Assembly: GCF_900059565.1 (NCBI RefSeq)
Contig: NZ_FIZW01000002.1
Location: 1,054,001 to 1,118,000, forward strand
Length of the DNA: 64,000 bases
Direction of reading: 5' to 3'
Source: Murdochiella massiliensis
GTDB taxonomy: Bacteria; Bacillota; Clostridia; Tissierellales; Peptoniphilaceae
Shown: positions 17,064-26,600 of the stretch, one piece after another
How positions within the stretch are numbered: the stretch's first letter is position 1
How the letters are laid out: each line of letters starts with the position of its first letter
The notes under the pieces: model-generated
Database searches by the model: none
What the model was told of the DNA's origin: nothing
The model's input: only the letters and a program-made list of their open reading frames with translations
Translations under genes and position numbers: made by a program

Positions 17064-17241
17064 TGCACAAAAGCGGGCGATAGAGGAATACCGTAAGCGC
17101 AACAGAGAGAAAACACGCATAGACGGTTATAGGAGAACGGCAAGACTTTTCATCCGTAGCCATGCCACAGAAGAAGATCTTCAAGAGCTGGAAAAGTTAA
17201 TCAAAGAACGGCGAAAAATGATAGATGAAAGCGCGGAATAA
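17047..17241 (+). CDS. Small basic phage protein
   Basis: A 64-residue helical, highly charged protein (MAKTSDAQKRAIEEYRKRNREKTRIDGYRRTARLFIRSHATEEDLQELEKLIKER). The opening SDAQKRAIEEYRKRN pattern occurs in small Firmicute phage proteins, some with ribbon-helix-helix folds, so it may regulate the preceding operator. The start at 17047 has GAGAGG upstream. The function is not established. Confidence 0.55.
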   Translation: MAKTSDAQKRAIEEYRKRNREKTRIDGYRRTARLFIRSHATEEDLQELEKLIKERRKMIDESAE

Positions 17242-17412
17242 TACCCCGATTACGCTATGGTTTTTGTCCCCATTTTGTCCCCAGTAGGTTGTGAAAGTGG
17301 GGACAAATACCGTGAACAAATGTTCGCAATGAGCCTTAGAAATGGCTAAAAATCAACATTTTAAGGTGATTTCGCCAGATCGAAAAAATCGCAAAAAATT
17401 TCTGGGGGACAA
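17242..17412. other. Non-coding end of prophage
   Basis: No supportable gene. The stretch has two TTGTCCCC copies (17265-17281), the second matched by GTGGGGACAA at about 17297-17306, forming an imperfect inverted repeat. These could be integrase or excision-factor arm sites. It runs up to the tRNA fragment. Confidence 0.4.
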
Positions 17413-17443
17413 GGGGTCGCAGGTTCAAATCCTGTCACTCCGA
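17413..17443 (+). other. Prophage attachment site (3' piece of tRNA, probably tRNA-Pro)
   Basis: The bases form a T-arm (GCAGG-TTCAAAT-CCTGT) and a 3' acceptor strand CACTCCG plus A, with no 5' half of a tRNA upstream. This is the duplicated 3' end left when a prophage enters a tRNA gene. The acceptor and T-arm resemble Firmicute tRNA-Pro. It marks the right prophage border (attR); the intact tRNA and integrase should lie left of the window. Confidence 0.75.
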
Positions 17444-17516
17444 ATAGATATGATGGAAACGTTGAGATTTAGCTGTTTCTAAAACGGATGATGCGAAATT
17501 GATACGGAAAAAGGAA

Positions 17517-17548
17517 AGGGACGGTTTTTTAGCCGTCTCTTTTTGCGT
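17517..17548 (+). terminator. Terminator after the attachment site
   Basis: Stem GGGACGG with CCGTCTC (one G-T pair), a T-rich loop and a T-run. It is likely the original terminator of the tRNA transcript. Confidence 0.65.
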
Positions 17549-17592
17549 CATTATTATTCAGATATGTTAAAGCGCGTACAATACTGTTTGAA

Positions 17593-17612
17593 TGCAACTA
17601 AAAATAGTTGCA
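17593..17612 (+). promoter_or_regulatory. Probable HicB operator
   Basis: A perfect inverted repeat TGCAACTA-AAAA-TAGTTGCA, 43 bases before hicA. A possible TTGCAA -35 (17608-17613) with TACGCT (17631-17636) overlaps its right arm. Confidence 0.6.
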
Positions 17613-17654
17613 AATTTCTTTATAGAGTGCTACGCTCAACAAAAGGAGAGCGCT

Positions 17655-17915
17655 ATGACGAAAAAAGACAAGCTTATGCAGAGGATAAAAGCGAAGCCAA
17701 AAGATTTTACCTATGAAGAATTAAAGAGCCTTTTATCCTATTTAGGCTATGAAGAACGAAACAAAGGAAAAACTAGCGGCTCTCGTGTTGCATATTATAA
17801 AGAGAATTTTCCAACGCTGATTCTCCACAAGCCGCATGGAAGGAAAGAATTGCTTACGTATCAGATAAAAGTCATTTTAGAGGCATTAGGAGAAATGGGG
17901 GAACTTGATGGATAA
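17655..17915 (+). CDS. hicA: HicA-type mRNA interferase toxin
   Basis: An 86-residue toxin with a double-stranded RNA-binding-like fold. It has the family features FTYEELKSLLSYLGYEE, GSRVAYYKE and the catalytic histidine in ILHKPHGRKELLTYQIKVILEAL. AAAGGAGAG precedes ATG 17655. hicB starts inside its last codons. The pair lies 211 bases outside the prophage border and so belongs to the chromosome. Confidence 0.82.
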   Translation: MTKKDKLMQRIKAKPKDFTYEELKSLLSYLGYEERNKGKTSGSRVAYYKENFPTLILHKPHGRKELLTYQIKVILEALGEMGELDG

Positions 17916-18246
17916 CGTATTACGATATAAAGACTATATTGGCACCTTAGAATACTCGGAAGAGGATGGAGTTTTTTATGGAAAAGTTACAGGCATTCGT
18001 TCTTTGATTTCTTATGAAGGAGAAGACGCAAAGTCTCTTATTCGTGATTTTCATGAAGCAGTAGATGCCTATATATTGTTGTGCGAAGAGACCGGGGAAG
18101 AGCCGGAAAAACCTTACAAAGGCGGATTTAATGTTCGACTTACTCCTGAACTGCATAAACAGGCAGCCGTGTATTCCCTTCAGCATGGATTGAGTCTTAA
18201 CGCTTTTGTAAAAAAAGCAATCGAAAGAGAATTAGCAATGAAATAA
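17908..18246 (+). CDS. hicB: HicB-type antitoxin
   Basis: A 112-residue antitoxin. The N-terminal RNase H-like domain (YIGTLEYSEEDGVFYGKVTGIRSLISYEGEDAKSLIRDFHEAVDAYI) binds HicA, and the C-terminal GGFNVRLTPELHKQAAVYSLQHGLSLNAFVKKAIE is a ribbon-helix-helix DNA-binding end. It overlaps hicA by 8 bases. It should repress at the palindrome 17593-17612. Confidence 0.85.
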   Translation: MDNVLRYKDYIGTLEYSEEDGVFYGKVTGIRSLISYEGEDAKSLIRDFHEAVDAYILLCEETGEEPEKPYKGGFNVRLTPELHKQAAVYSLQHGLSLNAFVKKAIERELAMK

Positions 18247-18304
18247 GCATACTTGAACATCGCACTCTCCCTCTCCATTTTGAAACCTCATGGGACACAA
18301 GATC

Positions 18305-18313
18305 TGCTATGAT
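18305..18313 (+). promoter_or_regulatory. Extended -10 promoter for the glycosyltransferase pair
   Basis: TGC-TATGAT forms an extended -10 box 40 bases before the glycosyltransferase start. No clear -35 is seen. Confidence 0.4.
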
Positions 18314-18352
18314 GAAAAAAAGATCCGAAACGTTTTGTCCAAAGGAGGGGTC

Positions 18353-19405
18353 ATGCGCCCGATACTCTATATCGTCATCCCATGTTACAACGAGGAGAAG
18401 GTTCTGCCGGTCACGTTGCCGCTTTTTCTTGCGCAGCGAACGAAGATGGTGGAAGAGGGAAAAATTGATGCGAAAAGTCGCCTTCTTTTTGTCAACGATG
18501 GAAGCAAGGATGAGACATGGTCCTTCATTCAACAGGCGGCGCGGGAATACGAAGAGGTGGAAGGTATTTCTCTCAGCCGCAATCGGGGACATCAGAATGC
18601 GCTGCTTGCAGGGCTGATGGAGGCCAAGGAAAAGGCGGACATCACCATTTCCATTGACTGCGACGGGCAGGACGACCTTTCCGCTATGGACGAAATGGTG
18701 GATGCGTATCGGGACGGCTGCGACATTGTCTATGGCGTGCGGAAAAAACGCGATACGGACACCTGGTTTAAGCGTACCAGCGCACAGACATTTTATAAAC
18801 TTCTGCGCTGGATGGGCGCAGATGTCGTGTATAATCATGCGGACTATCGCTTGGTATCCAAGCGCGTATTGGATGAATTTTCGGATTTTCGGGAAGTGAA
18901 TATCTTTTTGCGCGGTATGTTTCCCTTAGTCGGTTTTCGCTGCACCAGTGTTTACTATGATCGCAGTGAACGCATGGCGGGCGAGAGTCATTATCCTCTT
19001 CGAAAAATGCTGGCGCTCGCCTTTGACGGCGTAACAAGCCTTAGCGTAAAACCGATTCGTCTTATTACGGGATTTGGGCTTCTCATCTCGTTATTAAGCT
19101 TTCTATTGATTATTTGGGTGCTGATTTCGTACTTTACCGGAAATAGTGTCCCCGGTTGGTCCAGCACGGTGCTTTCCACGGCACTTCTTGGCGGGATACA
19201 ACTCATCTGCTTGGGCGTAATCGGTGAATATGTGGGCAAGATCTATTTGGAAACAAAACGTCGTCCGCGCTATATCGTTGCTGAGCGCACAGAGGAGAAA
19301 AACGAGTCGAGTTTTTTTGCGACGGAAAAAATCGCAGGAAACGCAGGAAGTAGCGGATCTGATGGCAGCAAAAACCGTCGAGAGCGAAGGGAAAAATGCT
19401 CATGA
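18353..19405 (+). CDS. GtrB-like family 2 glycosyltransferase
   Basis: A 350-residue enzyme that probably loads a sugar onto polyprenyl phosphate. The GT-A domain shows YIVIPCYNEEKVLP, LLFVNDGSKDETW, SLSRNRGHQNALLAGL and ISIDCDGQDD (the metal-binding DxD-type region). Two C-terminal membrane helices (LITGFGLLISLLSFLLIIWVLI and a second at about 275-300) anchor it, as in GtrB/DPM1 relatives. The end is hydrophilic. AAAGGAGGGG precedes the start. It overlaps the next gene, a GT-C type membrane enzyme that probably uses the lipid-linked sugar. Confidence 0.85.
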   Translation: MRPILYIVIPCYNEEKVLPVTLPLFLAQRTKMVEEGKIDAKSRLLFVNDGSKDETWSFIQQAAREYEEVEGISLSRNRGHQNALLAGLMEAKEKADITISIDCDGQDDLSAMDEMVDAYRDGCDIVYGVRKKRDTDTWFKRTSAQTFYKLLRWMGADVVYNHADYRLVSKRVLDEFSDFREVNIFLRGMFPLVGFRCTSVYYDRSERMAGESHYPLRKMLALAFDGVTSLSVKPIRLITGFGLLISLLSFLLIIWVLISYFTGNSVPGWSSTVLSTALLGGIQLICLGVIGEYVGKIYLETKRRPRYIVAERTEEKNESSFFATEKIAGNAGSSGSDGSKNRRERREKCS

Positions 19406-21021
19406 TGCCGATGAATAAACCAAGCGCCGAATCCTCCCTTTCGGGCGAGCTCCACGTTTTGGAACAAACGATGCCTTCGATGACGTCATCGCAAAGATTG
19501 CGTCAAGGCATGGCTGCGGTGTATCTTCTGCTTGCCGCTGTACTGTTGATTACGCTGTGTTCCAAATCGTCACCGCTCTATCCGCTCAATGACTGGGTGG
19601 ATGCCAATTGCTTCTTTACCGTTGGAAAATCTATGTTAAGTGGACTTCTGCCGTATCGCGACCTGTGGGAACAAAAGGGGCCGTTTTTGTATATGCTCCA
19701 TGCCGTTTCCGCCATGATTTCGTACCGCACTTTTTTCGGCGTATATTTGTTGGAAATCGCTGCGGCATTCGGCTTCCTATGGTATAGCTATCGCGCTTGC
19801 CGTGTATTGACCGAAAAATCGATGGTGCTTGTTCTTCTTCCTTTAATGGGCGCACTCGTTTTTTCATCACGGCCCTTTGCACATGGGGACAGTGTCGAAC
19901 AGCTGGCATTGGCACCGCTTGCCTATGCACTTTATCAGGGGCTGTTGGTAGTGGAAAGAAAACAGCCGATGCACTTTGGACAAGCCGTCGCGATCGGAAT
20001 CACTTCGGGCATGGTGTTCTGGAGCAAATACACGCTGGTAGGCCTTTATATCGGCTGGATTTTCATGGTGGCGTTTGTCACGGTGAAAGAGGCCGGTATG
20101 GGCGCTTTGCTTCGTCTATTTGGAGGAATATTTGTCGGCCTACTGCTGATTACGGTTCCCATCTTGCTTTATTTTCTTCTGCAAGGGGCGCTATCGGATC
20201 TCGTTCAGGGCTATTTTATCGATAATTTGTTTTCCTATTCACGTGTTGATGGAGAAGGAAATTCGCTGTTTTCCAACCTGAAAACCGGTTATGGGATTGC
20301 CAGGGCAACGCTCGGCCTTGTGTTCAGCATGGGGGCGCTTGGTCTGTTTTGGTGTTTGATTTATCGTCCTTTGCGTACCTTTCTTCACTTGTTGGTTCAG
20401 GCGTTTTTTCTGCTGTTCTTTATCTATATTGGTGGACGATTTTATGTTTACTATGCGCTGCCACTCGCTGTTTTTGCCTGTATCGGATGTGCCGCGTTGG
20501 TTGAATGGTCAGCCGTCTTTTGGCAACGCGTTTTCAGGAATCGCAGGGGAGTATCGATGGAAACGTCGCAAGAGAACAGGACTAAGGAAAGGCGTGGCGA
20601 GCGAAAAGCGCTTTCTTCTTTCGTTCAGGCCGGCATATTGACGTTAGCTTTTGCTGTCAGTTACGCCACGTTTTTCTCACCGAATGCCTATTTGCGAGGA
20701 ACCGCTCGCGAAGAGTTGCCTCAATATCGCTTTGCGCAACAGATCCAAAAAAAAGAACACCCGACGCTTCTAAATTACGGCTTCCTGGATGGCGGCTTTT
20801 ACACGGTGACCGGAATCGTACCGAATGTTCGCGCTTTTTGCCGATTGAATCTTCCTTCTTCAGAAATGGAGCAGGAGCAGGAGGATGCGATCCTTGAGAA
20901 ACGTGTCGATTTCATCGTCACAAGAGGAGAAGAGAGGGAATTTCCCGGTTACCGGCTCATTGATCGTGCAGACTTTTTCTTTGAAGCGCCGCAGCATTAT
21001 GCGCTATATGAAAAAGAATAA
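19396..21021 (+). CDS. GT-C type membrane glycosyltransferase
   Basis: A 541-residue multi-membrane protein with about ten helices. Near the N-terminus it has PLNDWVDANCFFTVGKSMLSGLLPYRDLWEQKGPFLY, the acidic loop motif of dolichyl-mannosyltransferase-like (GT39/PMT-type) proteins of Gram-positives. It probably moves a sugar from the lipid carrier made by the preceding gene to a cell-surface polymer. The start overlaps the previous stop; ATG at 19396, 19402 or 19405 are all possible. Confidence 0.75.
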   Translation: MLMMPMNKPSAESSLSGELHVLEQTMPSMTSSQRLRQGMAAVYLLLAAVLLITLCSKSSPLYPLNDWVDANCFFTVGKSMLSGLLPYRDLWEQKGPFLYMLHAVSAMISYRTFFGVYLLEIAAAFGFLWYSYRACRVLTEKSMVLVLLPLMGALVFSSRPFAHGDSVEQLALAPLAYALYQGLLVVERKQPMHFGQAVAIGITSGMVFWSKYTLVGLYIGWIFMVAFVTVKEAGMGALLRLFGGIFVGLLLITVPILLYFLLQGALSDLVQGYFIDNLFSYSRVDGEGNSLFSNLKTGYGIARATLGLVFSMGALGLFWCLIYRPLRTFLHLLVQAFFLLFFIYIGGRFYVYYALPLAVFACIGCAALVEWSAVFWQRVFRNRRGVSMETSQENRTKERRGERKALSSFVQAGILTLAFAVSYATFFSPNAYLRGTAREELPQYRFAQQIQKKEHPTLLNYGFLDGGFYTVTGIVPNVRAFCRLNLPSSEMEQEQEDAILEKRVDFIVTRGEEREFPGYRLIDRADFFFEAPQHYALYEKE

Positions 21022-21105
21022 GGCTTTAGGCTCCTGTTTTTAGCATAGAGGGGGGGGTAAATACAATAGCGAAAAGGACATCTTATTATGGAGAAAGGAG
21101 CTTTT

Positions 21106-21609
21106 ATGAATACCAAAAGGATGAAACCGGATTGGCATGATTGGCTAAAATGGGCAATTCCTCTGAATATTCTTTGGCAACTGCTCTTTTTTTCTGCTGT
21201 CTTTGTCCTTCAACATGAGACATTCATCAATTTTCGTCAAATGACCCCTGAAAAGTGGATGGCAATGACGGAAATTGCTACGCCCCAAAAATCGGGTTCG
21301 GTTGACTTCTTTCTTTCCTTCCTCACTTTTGCCAAATGGGTGATTGGCATCCTTTTTGTTGTGACGCTCGTTGTCTATTTGGTTCTGCATTATCGTGAGC
21401 AAGGAACCATCCTCAGCAAGCCCTTTGTGATTGGCGGTGTGCTTTGCTTAGGCGCAAGTGGTGTGTTTTACGCCACCTGTATTATGCCGGTGGTGGAATA
21501 CCCGGCAATTTTTGACTGGGTGAATCTTGAATTTGTATCGCTTTGGCTTGCCGGATTGATTATCGTTGAAGTAAGAAAGCTTTCGTTATCGAGAGACAGC
21601 CAAGCATAA
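21106..21609 (+). CDS. Unknown membrane protein
   Basis: A 167-residue protein with four predicted membrane helices (WAIPLNILWQLLFFSAVFVL, FLTFAKWVIGILFVVTLVVYLVL, FVIGGVLCLGASGVFYATCI, FVSLWLAGLIIVEV). The family was not recognised. GAAAGGAGC sets ATG 21106. It ends just before a bidirectional terminator shared with hutH. The role is unknown. Confidence 0.6.
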   Translation: MNTKRMKPDWHDWLKWAIPLNILWQLLFFSAVFVLQHETFINFRQMTPEKWMAMTEIATPQKSGSVDFFLSFLTFAKWVIGILFVVTLVVYLVLHYREQGTILSKPFVIGGVLCLGASGVFYATCIMPVVEYPAIFDWVNLEFVSLWLAGLIIVEVRKLSLSRDSQA

Positions 21610-21715
21610 GGATAACACGCATAACGACCTGCATTATCCGCAATCGCTCCTTTGACGATGACGAGGAACGTCACTTTGCAGAAAAAAATAGGATTTCGTT
21701 TCAGGACAAAACGAT

Positions 21716-21754
21716 AAAAAGGAGAGGAAACCGTGAAGGTTTCCTCTCCTTTTT
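21716..21754. terminator. Bidirectional terminator between membrane protein and hutH
   Basis: A perfect 17-bp inverted repeat (left arm 21716-21732, loop GTGAA, right arm 21738-21754). It has an A-run on one side and a T-run on the other, so it works for both converging genes. Confidence 0.9.
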
Positions 21755-21774
21755 GTTTTTTCGCTGTACTTGAA

Positions 21775-23316
21775 TTACTGAAGATCCAAGGTCACTTTCT
21801 CTTCAACGGCCTTCAGCAGGCTGCCGTCAAGCAGAAGCGCGGTGATCTTCTCGAGCTCATCGTACATTTCCACTTCGTGGTCATCGGCGATGAAGTTGAG
21901 TTTTTCACGAACGGCGTCATAAGCAGCTTGCGTACCAACACCGAGTTTGCCGTCGGTCATTTCCTTGCGGAAGTCAATGGCCTGAACCGCAGCGAGCATT
22001 TCGGTGGCGACGCAGCGCAGACTGTTGCGGACGATGTCGCGCGCTTTGCGTGCCGCGATGGTGCCCATGGAGACGAAGTCTTCCTGGTTCTCGCAGGACG
22101 GAATCGAGTCCACGCTTGCCGGATGGGCAAGAACCTTGTTCTCGGATGCCAGTGAAGCGGCGCTGTACTGCGTGATCATGAAGCCGGAGTTGAGACCCGG
22201 ATGTTTGACCAAGAAGGACGGGAAGTCAGAAAGCTGATGGTTGACCAAGCGCTCAATGCGGCGTTCGGAGACGTTACCGATTTCGGCTGCACCGATGCCC
22301 AGGAAGTCAAACGGCTGTGCCATCGGCTCACCATGGAAGTTACCGCCGGAGATGATCTCGGTGTCGGAAATGACGATCGGGTTATCCGTAGCGGCATTCA
22401 ATTCGATGGCGACTTTCGATGCGACGTAGTTGATGGTATCTTTGCTTGCACCGTGAATCTGCGGCATGCAACGGAGCGTGTAGGCATCCTGCGTGCGCAA
22501 TTCGGCAGTATGGGTCAGGTAGGTCGAGCCTTCGGTCAGGTTGCGGATGTTCTTTGCGGTCGCAATGCAGCCGGCATGCGGACGAATGGCATGCAGTTTC
22601 TCGTAGAAGGCGTCGATGATACCGCGATGGGCTTCGAGAGAAAGGGCACCGGCGATATCCGACAGCTTTAAGAGCTGCATCGCATCATAGGTGGCAAGAG
22701 CGCCGACGGCGGTAAGAACGGTGGTGCCGTTGTTCAGCGCCAAGCCTTCTTTGGCTTCCAGATGGATGGTCTCGATACCGGCTTTCGCCATGGCCTCTTT
22801 GCCACTCATGAGCTTGCCTTCGTAGAATGCACGGCCAAGACCCAGCATCGGCAGAACCATATGGGAAAGCGGAGCCAGGTCGCCGCTGGCGCCCAAGGAT
22901 CCTTTTTCCGGAATGTGCGGAACAACGTTCTTGTTGAGCATATCAATCAGCGTCTGGACGGTGATCAGGCGAACGCCGGAAACACCTTTGACCAGGGAGT
23001 TGACACGAATCAGCATGACGGCACGAACTTCGTCTTCATGAAGCGGAGCGCCATCGCCGACGGCATGGGTACGAATCAGGTTTTCCTGCAGCTGTACGCA
23101 GTCTTCTTTGGAGATGTGAACATTGTGCAGAGAACCGAAGCCGGTCGTGATACCGTAAACAACACGCTCTTCTTCGACGATTTTTTCGACGATACCGCGG
23201 GATTTCTTTACGGCGTCCACTGTTTCAGGGGCCAATTCGACGGTCGCGTGATTGCGTGCAACGGCAACCAGCTGATCCAGCGTCAAATCCGAACCATTCA
23301 AAATTACTTTTTCCAT
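21775..23316 (-). CDS. hutH: Histidine ammonia-lyase
   Basis: A 513-residue enzyme turning L-histidine into trans-urocanate and ammonia, the first step of histidine breakdown in the cytoplasm. The Ala143-Ser144-Gly145 triplet in GSLGASGDLAPLSH forms the MIO cofactor by self-cyclisation. YGITTGFGSL, RTHAVGDG, QDAYTLRCMPQIHG and TAATDNP-like SAATDNPIV (here NAATDNPIV) blocks are all present, and the length is normal. AAGGAGGAAAC precedes the start. It diverges from the large regulator gene. The other hut genes lie beyond the island at 54.4-61.7 kb. Confidence 0.96.
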   Translation of the reverse strand: MEKVILNGSDLTLDQLVAVARNHATVELAPETVDAVKKSRGIVEKIVEEERVVYGITTGFGSLHNVHISKEDCVQLQENLIRTHAVGDGAPLHEDEVRAVMLIRVNSLVKGVSGVRLITVQTLIDMLNKNVVPHIPEKGSLGASGDLAPLSHMVLPMLGLGRAFYEGKLMSGKEAMAKAGIETIHLEAKEGLALNNGTTVLTAVGALATYDAMQLLKLSDIAGALSLEAHRGIIDAFYEKLHAIRPHAGCIATAKNIRNLTEGSTYLTHTAELRTQDAYTLRCMPQIHGASKDTINYVASKVAIELNAATDNPIVISDTEIISGGNFHGEPMAQPFDFLGIGAAEIGNVSERRIERLVNHQLSDFPSFLVKHPGLNSGFMITQYSAASLASENKVLAHPASVDSIPSCENQEDFVSMGTIAARKARDIVRNSLRCVATEMLAAVQAIDFRKEMTDGKLGVGTQAAYDAVREKLNFIADDHEVEMYDELEKITALLLDGSLLKAVEEKVTLDLQ

Positions 23317-23682
23317 GTTTCCTCCTTATTGCTGTTTCATGTTACCTTGTTATTTCCTACTGCCATTCAGAAATCGGGAGAATGGCTTTTTGGCTGTGGC
23401 GGACCGACACGGGAACCGTTTTTCCGCCCTTGTCAAACGAAAGACGGTGTTGCGTGCGGTCTATGGCTTGGCAAATAAGCCTTTGCAGGCTCGTCATGCA
23501 CAGTGTATCGGGCAAGCGTCCAAAGGTAATAAAATATCCGGAACCGATTATCCGCTTTTTCTTTCTAATTTAGCAGGAAAAGAGGAAAACATTGTCTTCT
23601 TTTCCGTCAAATCGTGGACGATATTTTGACGTATAGTATAATAGGAGAAGAAATGACGTAGCAGCGTAGAGAGGAGGGGCTC
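23317..23682. promoter_or_regulatory. Divergent control region between hutH and the regulator
   Basis: A 366-base gap without a supportable gene. It contains an inverted repeat GCCATTC (23362-23368) with GAATGGC (23380-23386) upstream of hutH. A TATAAT box at 23637-23642 lies in front of the regulator, with only a weak -35 match. Both divergent genes are probably controlled here. Confidence 0.45.
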
Positions 23683-26600
23683 ATGACCATACGCATCAAA
23701 CTATTCGGCGTGCCTCATGTCGAGAGGGATGGCGAACGAATCTTTTTTCCCTATAACAAAATCAATGCCATGATTTATTATTTGGCGGTCAATGAGACCA
23801 TCACTCGCACCGAAATTGCCGGATTGCTTTGGCCGGATGAGGACGAAGCGATTGCGAAGAAAAATTTACGGAATGCCATTTATCAGGCAAAACGATGCAT
23901 CGGAGAAGACTTTATCCTCTCTCCGAAGAAACTGTTGCTCGAATTGAACCGCTCGCTCGGCATCGTTTGTGATGCCACACAATTTGCCGAAGATCCCAAA
24001 GCCAACTTGGCGCTTTATGAGGGACCCTTTTTGCAGGGCTTTTATGTAAAGGATTCAGAACAATACGATTTTTGGGTGACGCGTATGCGCGGGTTTTACG
24101 AGGAAAAGTACATCGCCCATGCCTATCAGCAGCTGGAAAAGGAAATTGAAGAGGGACACAACGAACACGTCGAAAAATCCATCCATACGCTCATCGACAT
24201 GGATGAATACGACGAACGCAGTGTGCGCCTTCTCATGCGCTATTATGCGAAAACCGGGCGAACCGGCAAAGTCATTGAAACCTATTACAATCTCAAAAAA
24301 CTCTTGCGTGACGAACTTGGCGTCAGTCCCGATATCGAAACCAAAACGATTTATGAAGAAGCGGTGAATCAGATTGATGTGAGTGAACGACACGTTAATC
24401 TCCATGAAGAATTTTTTTACGGCCGCTTCCAGGAGCGTGCGTTGCTGCAGAAGAATTTACAACTTCTGCCGAAGCATCAGGCGAAATCTCAGCTGATTAA
24501 AGGAGAGGCCGGCATCGGAAAAAGCGCGCTGTTACGAAAAACCTTGGAAGAAACCGGAGAAAATGCTGTTATTTTGCAGGCCTACTGTTACAATGCCGAG
24601 CAGGAATATGCGCTCCGTCCCTTTGCGGTGCTCATTGAGCGCATGGGTGAAGCGCTTGAGCGTTTGGGCATCCCCCTACCCACCTATTGGGACAGCACCA
24701 TGAAACAACTGTTTCCTCCTCTGGAATCCGCCACCAAGGAATTGTTCTTTCCGGAAGTCAGCAAGGGACTTAACTTTGATTTACTGACGCAGATCTTCCT
24801 TGAAGGGATGCGTGAAATTGCACGCTCCCATTCTCTGATTATTGTATTGGAAGACATTCAATGGCTTGATGACGTGTCCGTACGTCTTTTGACTTCCGTC
24901 ATGCTGCGCATGGAAAAGCATGCGATTTTTTTGCTGACGGCACGTCCGGAGATGAATCGGGAATTAGAAGATGCGCTGGCTACGCTTAACAGCTACGGTC
25001 TTGTGGAGTCCATTGTTCTGCATCGCTTTGACCGGGAACAGTCCTTTGCCTTTATCAAGGAAGCACTGAAAAAGCCCGTTTCTTCGGAAATTATGGAAAA
25101 AATTTATCAGGAAACGGAAGGCAATCCCTTCTTTTTGACGGAGTACGTGCAGTTGTTGACGACATCCGAAATCGATTCGCTGATGACGGAAAAGATGAAG
25201 GACGCGTTGCGGGCGCGCTTTGCGTATTTATCCAAGCCTGAGCGCGATGTTTTGGATCTGGTCAGCTTTTTCTATGATGAGGCGCCGCTTTCCGTATTGA
25301 CAAATCTGATGGGGCGAAGCGAGTCCGATATTATCGGGTTGATTGAACATTTGGAACACATTAATATTTTGACGGAGCGGGCGCATGAAAGCGACATCGG
25401 CATTCGTTTTACGCACGTCAAGCTGAGAGAATACATCTATATGATGCAACCACATTCCAAGTGTCGCGTGATCCACAAGCGCATTGCGCAGATTTTGGAA
25501 GATTCACTGAAAATCAAGCCGTCGCTCTACCTCTATTCAAAGCTGGTCTATCACTATACCAGTGCGGAAGAACCGCTCAAAAGCATTCAGTTTGAGCTGG
25601 AGATGCTCAATTATTATCTGAACTTTTCGCACGAGCTCTTTCCAATTTTGAGCATCCAGGAAGCGGATGCGGGAGAAGAAGCGTATATTTCCCGTGACCG
25701 CCTGCAAAGCATGTTTGAAACGCTCGAAGAAAAGTTTCACGTCCTGCAGAGCAATACCTCCGGTACCGATTTGACGCGTCTGGAAATGCAGTTTTATTAC
25801 ATGAAGGGACGCTATCTTATTCGTGACGGGGCCTATGCGGAAGGGCTTAAAGATATGCGCGAGGCTGTCGGCAAGGCAAAAACGCTCAACGATAAGGACT
25901 ATGAGCTGGAAGGTTATAAACAGTTCATTTTCTATAATATTCAAACCAACCAGGCGGAAGAGATGCTTTCCTACATTGAAGGCGCGCTGCATTTAGCGGT
26001 GCAGTGCAATTACCATAAGGAAATCGGCATTTTGTTGCGCTTGAAAGGCCTATACAACATTATGACCGGCCATCATACGATGGCTGAGCAACTTTTGAAC
26101 GAATCCATTCAAACCTTTACCGTCACGCCGGAAGTTGCCCGCCGTTATGCCATCAACATTGCAGCAGCGCACAATTACATTGGAGAAATTCGCTTTCATC
26201 AGGCGCGCTACGAGGAAGCCTTTCAGGAATTTGAAGAAGCCATTACGCTTTCACGAGATAAGAATGCTCTTTCCGCCATGTCCGTATTCTACATTAATAA
26301 AGGGAAGGCGCTTTTCGCATTGGACCGTTATGAAGAGGCCAAGGCCGAATTCGCCCGCGCCTATCCGCTCTACGGCAAATTCGATTCCTTCTGGAAACGT
26401 CCCGTTTTGGACGCATATGTGGCTCTTATTGCCTGGAAGGAAGGCGATACGGATAAGGCGGTAACGTCACTGCAACAAGCCCTTGAATTTTCGCAAAAAA
26501 TGAATGATCCGCGCGCACAAGGAACTGCCTACTATGCGGCGTATCGTTTATTGAAAGAGACCGAAAAGACCCCAGAAGCCGCTCGTTTTGCTGCGGCTTG

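Noticed and set aside
23315..23629. A 104-codon plus-strand frame in the hutH upstream region
   Set aside because: It overlaps another frame of similar length; neither has a ribosome site or recognisable motifs.
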